Notes under the pieces: model-generated
Database searches by the model: none
Seen by the model: the letters and a program-made list of their open reading frames with translations, nothing else
Told to the model about the DNA's origin: nothing
Origin: Paragorgia papillata
Lineage: Eukaryota; Cnidaria; Anthozoa; Scleralcyonacea; Coralliidae
Length of the DNA stretch: 64,000 nucleotides
Assembly (NCBI GenBank): GCA_035771165.1
Contig: JAWNZC010000179.1
Location: forward strand, 741,001-805,000
Reading direction: 5' to 3'
Translations under genes and position numbers: made by a program
Shown here: piece after piece, positions 58,640-64,000 of the stretch
Numbering within the stretch: the first letter of the stretch is position 1
Layout of the letters: the number at the start of each line of letters is the position of its first letter

Positions 58640-59100
58640 GATTCATTGAAATACATTGTTTACGTATGTTTTTAGAAATAGCATTGGCTACAATTTGATG
58701 TATAGTATAAGTTTCCCCGTTATGTTAAACTTTTTCAAATGTGGTAAATGTTAGGCCATATTTCGTTGGGAAATAACACTAAGAAACTTGTTGTAGTTTT
58801 TCTGAGATTTGAGCTGAAAGTTGGGCTATATATGAAACTGAAGCTATTGAAAAATGCTATTTGGTATAGAAACTTCAAGACTTTAGCTAAAAGGGAAATA
58901 ATTAAAAAATAGAAAAACAACTGCCATTTTGTAACGTTTGGCAAACAAAATGGCAGTTGTTTTTCTATTTTTTAAATATTTCCCTTTTAGCTAAACTCTT
59001 GAAGTTTCTATACCAAATAGCATTTTTCAATAGCTTCAGTTTCATATACAGCCCAACGTTCAGCGTTAAGTATTTCAGCTCAAAACTCAGAAAAACTAAC
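58640..59100. repeat. Second inverted repeat, diverged relative of the 57259 element
   Basis: Centre CAAACAAAATGGCAGTTG against CAACTGCCATTTTG with a roughly 10-nt loop at about 58933-58945. The left arm shares TTACGTATG, TTGATGTATAGTATAAGTT and AACTTTTTCAAATG with the neighbouring element, so the two are paralogues in tandem. Confidence 0.7.
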
Positions 59101-59373
59101 ATTTAAAGATTTTTGGCTTCATCCAATCATAGGGCCTGTTTATGGAGTTAGCGTTCCAGTCTTCCTTTGGAGTTCACTGGCTATAACCCCCCCCCCCCTG
59201 TATTTGTGAAGATGGGGCTAAAGATCGCCGCCATCTTGTCTCACGAACGTTTTAGGGACGAACTGGGTTAGGCATTAAGTTAAATAACTTACAGCTATGC
59301 CTATATTGCACAGCATTATTATTATTATTATTATTTTATAATTATTATGTTTAGCATGGTTTGCCTTTTAACT

Positions 59374-59654
59374 TCAATCAGCGTCACAAGATTCGTATTC
59401 GGTCAATCGCTTTTCCAGATCTTCATTCAACGAATCCAGTTGGCTTTCCAATTGCGATATTTCAGTTTTGAGTGCGTCCATTTCATCTCGTTGCGCTATG
59501 AAACTTTTTAATAGGTCTAAAAAACAGGAATACATATGAACACTTATATACTTTTCGTATTATTACGTAGTTTTTGTACTATTTTCGTTATTGTTGTTGC
59601 CGCTGCTGTTGTTTTGTTGTTTTTTTGCTGGTGTTGTTGTTGTTGCTGCTGCTT

Positions 59655-59696
<42 letters not shown>

Positions 59697-62454
59697 GTTG
59701 TTGTTGTTGTTGTTGTTGTTGTTGCTGCTGCTGTTGTTGTTGTTGTTTTTGCTTCTGGCGTTGCTGTTGTTCTTGCTGCTGCTGTTGTTGTTGTTGGTTT
59801 TGTTGCTAGTGTTGCTGTTGTTTTTGCTACGTTTGCTGCTGCTGCTGTTGTTGTTGTTGTTGCTGTTGTTGCTGTTGTTGTTGCTGTAGTTGTTGTTGTT
59901 GTTGCTGTTGCTGTTGTAGTAGTTGCTGTTACTGTCGTGGTTGTTGGTGTTGCTATTGTAGTTGTTGTTGCGTTGTTTTTGTTGGGGTTTTTTTTCTGTT
60001 CCTGCTGTTGTTGTTGCTGTTGTTGCTACTCCTGCTGTTGTCGTCGTGGTTGTTGTTGTTGTTGTTGTTGTTGTTGTCATTTTCGTCGTCGTCGTAATTG
60101 TTGCTGTTGTTGTTGTTGTTGTGGTTGTTGTCGTCGTCGTTGTTGTTGACAAAAATGTTGTTGACAAAGATGTTGTTGTTGCTGCTGCTGTAAAACCGTT
60201 GGCAACTGAGCATTCACTACATTTAACTAAAAATTAGACTCTAATGCGCATGTAATCAAAATTAGAAACAAGATTCATTAACATAGTTAATTATATCACC
60301 TTCGGCTTCTTTAACTTCTTCATAAAGTTTAGTTGCGTTCTGGTTTGTTTCAATAATATTGCGATAAGACTCGACGGCAATGTTATACGAGTTATTGAGA
60401 GATCCTTCAACACTGTGTAGTTCATTCTGAGTGTCGTTGTGGATCTAATACATAAAAGAAAAATAAAGGTATGGCTTGGGATGGTGGTGGTACACGAGGT
60501 GACTCAAAAAGACGCTTCCAGTCATGTCAGAGCTTTCCCCAAACTCGAATGAATTGATTATTCAGTAAGTCTCGATATTTTCGCGATTTTCAGGGTCGCC
60601 TAACCACTAGCGTGTTTACTGCGTACCTTATACACTAACCTGACCAACTAGCGTGTTTACTGTCTAGCTTATACGCTAACCTGACCAACTAGCGTGTTTA
60701 TTGCCTACCTTATACACTAACCTGACAAACTATAGCGTGTTAACTGCCTACCTTATACACTAACCTGACCCACTAGCGTGTTTACTGCCTGCTTATACAC
60801 TACCCTGACAAACTAGCGTGTTTACTGTCTAGCTTATACACTAACCTGACCCACTAGCGTGTTTACCGTCTAGCTTACACGCTAACCTGACCAACTAGTG
60901 TGTTTACTGCCTACCTTATACACTAACCTGACCCACTAGCGTGTTTACTGCCTGCTTATACCTTATACGCTGACCCAATACTGGCATGCAATAGGAGTTT
61001 ACTACTGTGATAAAATCCTGTTTGGTGACCGCAGTAAGCCAACTAATGCGTTAGGTTCTTTTATAGGCAGTAAACTCGCTAGTGAGTCAGGTTAGTGTAT
61101 AAGCTAGACAGTAAACACATTAATGGGTCAGGTTAGTGTATAAGCTAGGCAGTAAACACACTTGTTGGTCAGAATCGAGAGAAGACTATGGGCGCTAAGG
61201 GGGTTACGCTATGGGTGGTTCACTTACCTTTGAAGCATTCATGATCTGCCTGTACGCAAGATTTGCCATATTACTTGCGTTTACCGCTAACTCTTTCGAA
61301 TCATTAAAACACTTTAAACTTTTATCGATATCTTTAATAGTCGCGTTAAGTAACTCCAGAGTTTCATCGCCAACCTTAGAGGCGTCAGAGTATTCGCTTT
61401 CAATCTACAAGAAAAAAAAAAAAAAAAGGACCCGTTTTGGCCGGCTCAAGCAGGAGTAGGTTAAAGTGTTTTATTATATGGCTGGGCTTGTTTTCGGGTC
61501 ATTACGCCAAACGGCGCACGCTGATTGGTTGCTGAGAGTTCCGGAAAAAGCCGTAATGCCCTCTCGGCACTGTGAGAGGGCATTACGTCCTTTTTAATGA
61601 CCTGCAAGTTTTGGCGGGAAAATTACTGAGTTGATTTGAATGAAAATAAAAACGAATTAGATATATCCGCTGGAAAATTTTGAACAATAATACGTCCTGA
61701 AACATCAGTGTTTCTTTTTATAAAAACTTCTTATTTAAAAACGCGAAAAATAAAAGCCTAACAGGTGTAAACATGAAGCGAAACGAACAAGCTCAAAAGT
61801 AAGAACTAAAGTGAACAGCGACACCTGATCAAGACAAACGTAGAACTAAAAACAGATAAGAAAACAAACCAAAAGCCATGTAATAAAAGGCTTATTAACC
61901 TCGTTTTCTCGGTCTGTACGGGAAAGTATTTGCCCTCGGTTTCTCTCGCACAAACCTCGCTCCTTCGTCGCTCGGTCTGTATGGCAACCTCAGGCAAATA
62001 CTTTCCCATACAGACCTCGAACTCGGTTAATAAGCCTTTATTGGCATGTCTATAATAAATCAAGACATTATATTTATTACCTCGCTGGTTATTTTGACAA
62101 TTTCTTGCACCATCTTGTCAGTAGAGTTTTGTAAGTTCTTCGCGTCTTTACTGTGTTCTTGCGCTTCTTGGATCTTCTCCTCAATTTCTTTAAGTTGCGA
62201 GAGAGCGAGCTTGGAAATATTCCTGAAAACAGAACCAAACAAACAGGCACTCAGAGACTGCATTCCTCCCCTGTAGCGGATTATTGAGACCCCAGTTTAA
62301 GTGTCACTATACCGTATTGCTTGCATAATTATTTCTTCTACACGGAGAAACTTTAATGAAATTTTTACCCAATTTTTAACCAAATTAAACCTAAATTTAA
62401 TGGCTTGGTCTTTGGTCTATGATCAATCCTGTGTAGTATTTTGTGAGATTGGCT

Positions 62455-62520
<66 letters not shown>

Positions 62521-63149
62521 GTGAAAATATAACCTCCTGGCGGAGGTAATATATTAGCCGGTCCAACATGACGGTTTACGGGCACTTTCTCTCATAGTAG
62601 TAACCGCTGACAATTCTCCAATAAATTAATTTATAACTGTATTGATTGGACTGTGGGCGTGGCAGAGCCCACAGTCAATAAATATATTAACAATATTTGG
62701 TCAGCGGTAGTTGCCGTGAAAAGAGAACCCATATTTCCGTCATTTCTCTGGACGGGACCAGCAATCCAGTTATAGATAGGTCTGCGATATAAACGCGGTA
62801 CCAACTTACATTGCCTTTTCCGACAACTCCTGTGCCTCTTCTGCAGTCTTAAGACCAGCGGTTGCATCATCGTAGGTAGCATTGACAAGCGTCTCATTAA
62901 CCTCTATTTTCAAAATTTCCGATGAAATAGTGTGTATGGTTTGATGTTCAACTGGGATCGACATGGCGAGGACGCTCTCGGAAATCCTCGTAGCGTTTTC
63001 GGCATTCTTCTTCGCAAGCGCCATGTTGTTGATACCATTGGTCGCTTCAGTAATGGCGTCTCCAACCTTGTCCAACACAGCGGTGGAGTTCCGCTGAAAA
63101 AAAATAAACAAATGAAAATTTAGTTTTGTTCAAAGAAGCAATAACATCG

Positions 63150-63181
<32 letters not shown>

Positions 63182-63613
63182 ACGGACGGACGGACGGACG
63201 GACCGACGGTCCGACTGACCGACTGACTGACCGACTGACTAACGGACGGACGGACGGACGGATGGACGGACGGACGGACGGACGGACCGACTGACTGACT
63301 GAACGACCGTCGGACAGACCGACGGACGGACCGAATGACGAACAGCGGGACAGGACAGGACAGGACTTGACTGGATTGGACTAGATTGGACGACATCGTC
63401 ACAAACCTTGAATTCAGCAGATACGTTCATGGCTTCATAAGCCTTCCGTTGAGCTTCTACAGAGTTATTATAAACAATGGCACTTTCATTTAAGTACATG
63501 TCTGCTTCACTGCGAGCCGCGGAAAGGTTACGTTGAGCATAGTTTAACATTTCCGTTGCCTTCTTTGATAACACGGACGACTCGTTCACCAATCGATTTA
63601 TCTCTTCAGAATC
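59374..63613 (-). CDS. Laminin beta-like subunit, C-terminal coiled coil, 6 exons (5' part outside window)
   Basis: Exons on the minus strand: 63407-63613, 62810-63093, 62081-62222, 61228-61404, 60300-60444, 59374-59516; 1098 nt, 365 aa plus TGA, all in phase with GT-AG borders. The sequence is a long heptad-patterned coiled coil rich in N-glycosylation sequons (NESS, NLSA, NVSA, NSTA, NATR, NETL, NATY, NISK, NSTD, NATI, NASN, NATK). It ends DLEKRLTEYESCDAD, with one Cys four residues from the end. Laminin beta chains end this way (Cys near the terminus disulphide-bonds the gamma chain), whereas gamma chains carry it further in and continue after it. The protein would be a secreted basement-membrane trimer subunit binding alpha and gamma chains. 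Short-arm EGF and N-terminal domains must lie beyond 64000. A gamma chain or another extracellular coiled-coil protein is the alternative. Confidence 0.75.
59590..60195. repeat. (GTT)n/(GCT)n array in last laminin intron
   Basis: About 600 bp of GTT, GCT and GTC triplets between exons 59374-59516 and 60300-60444. Confidence 0.96.
60596..61170. repeat. 43-bp minisatellite in both orientations
   Basis: About nine direct copies of a unit with CTAGCGTGTTTACTGCCTAC and TTATACACTAACCTGACC (60600-60975), then two to three inverted copies (61065-61170). Fills a laminin intron. Confidence 0.85.
61882..62045. repeat. Palindromic element, CTCGGTCTGTACGGGAAA family, copy 2
   Basis: TAAAGGCTTATTAACCTCG and CGGTTAATAAGCCTTTA arms around CTGTACGGGAAAGTATTTGC. 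In a laminin intron, directly before exon 62081-62222. Confidence 0.65.
62452..62520. repeat. (CAGA)n microsatellite
   Basis: About 17 copies in a laminin intron. Confidence 0.97.
63148..63365. repeat. (GACT)n/(GGAC)n microsatellite
   Basis: Interleaved tetramers in a laminin intron, 42 bp from exon 63407-63613. Confidence 0.95.
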
Positions 63614-63654
63614 CTAAGAAAGTGAACGAAGATGAGAAATGAAAGTGGAACAAA

Positions 63655-64000
63655 ACCAACCAATACGAGCCAACCAGCCAACCAAATAGCCAACTAACTA
63701 CCCAACCAACCAACCAACCAACCAACCAACCGACCGACCGACCGACCGACCGACCGACCGACCGACCAACAACCAACAAACCAACGAACGAACGAACCAA
63801 CCAACCAACCAACCAACCAACCAACCAACCAACCAACCAACCAACCAACCAACCAACCAACCAACCAACCAACCAACCAACGAATCAGCCAGCCAACCAA
63901 CCAACCAACTGACCGACCAACCAACTGACCGACCAACCAACTGACCGACCGACCAACTGACCGACCAACCGACCGACCGACCGACCGACCGACCAACCAA
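63655..64000. repeat. (CAAC)n/(CGAC)n microsatellite running off the window
   Basis: Tetramers to the last base of the window, just upstream (minus sense) of the first laminin exon seen here. Confidence 0.96.

Noticed and set aside
59536..60237. Cys/Val/Leu and Asn/Gln/Thr frames up to 207 codons
   Set aside because: Translation of the triplet array in a laminin intron.
63239..64000. Repetitive Gly-Trp-Leu-Val and Ser-Val-Arg-Pro frames
   Set aside because: Tetranucleotide array translations; only 63407-63613 in this region is a true exon.

Overview
The window is nuclear DNA of an invertebrate animal. The genes are metazoan (laminin, protein kinase N, HMCES), coding is split into short exons with GT-AG introns, and introns and spacers are full of inverted-repeat transposons and microsatellites. 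The repeat style (palindromes with CTCGGCTTCGCCTCG cores, many small terminal-inverted-repeat elements, a FLYWCH-bearing MULE) suggests a cnidarian, probably an anthozoan. That placement is inference and cannot be proved here.

All genes found lie on the minus strand. Reading from high to low coordinates: (1) the 3' end of a laminin beta-like subunit (63613 down to 59374, 6 exons, 5' part outside the window); (2) a complete protein kinase N gene (53142 down to 7754, 24 coding exons, 986 aa) with three HR1 repeats, a C2-like region, a linker and an AGC kinase domain; (3) inside PKN intron 7, an intronless 783-codon reading frame (39337 down to 36986) in the same orientation, not recognised; (4) a complete HMCES gene (5200 down to 654, 8 coding exons, 310 aa), a SRAP-domain DNA-protein crosslink factor. 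Exon joins were built by hand from splice sites, codon phase and remembered family sequence; every junction keeps frame.

The rest is mostly transposon and repeat sequence. Elements whose target-site duplications can be read include three hAT-type (33280-33703, 45677-46265, 49040-49542), three Harbinger-type with TAA/TTA duplications (13963-14525, 34674-34833, 53840-54072), two mariner-type with TA duplications (12716-13103, 34219-34562, the latter supported by an empty-site paralogue near 41710), a MULE relic with a FLYWCH finger (16504-17278) and a 10-bp-duplication element nested in another (21393-21779). Two LINE reverse-transcriptase C-terminal fragments lie in PKN introns. A dispersed family of about 450-550 bp palindromic elements, some carrying CRE-type TGACGTCA sites, occurs at least eight times. 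Three places show hammerhead-ribozyme-like layouts, one with an intact core and a two-part stem I. Large simple-sequence tracts lie inside introns, including about 1 kb of pure purine in the last PKN intron. The genes are functionally unrelated (matrix adhesion, Rho effector signalling, DNA repair) and are simply neighbours.
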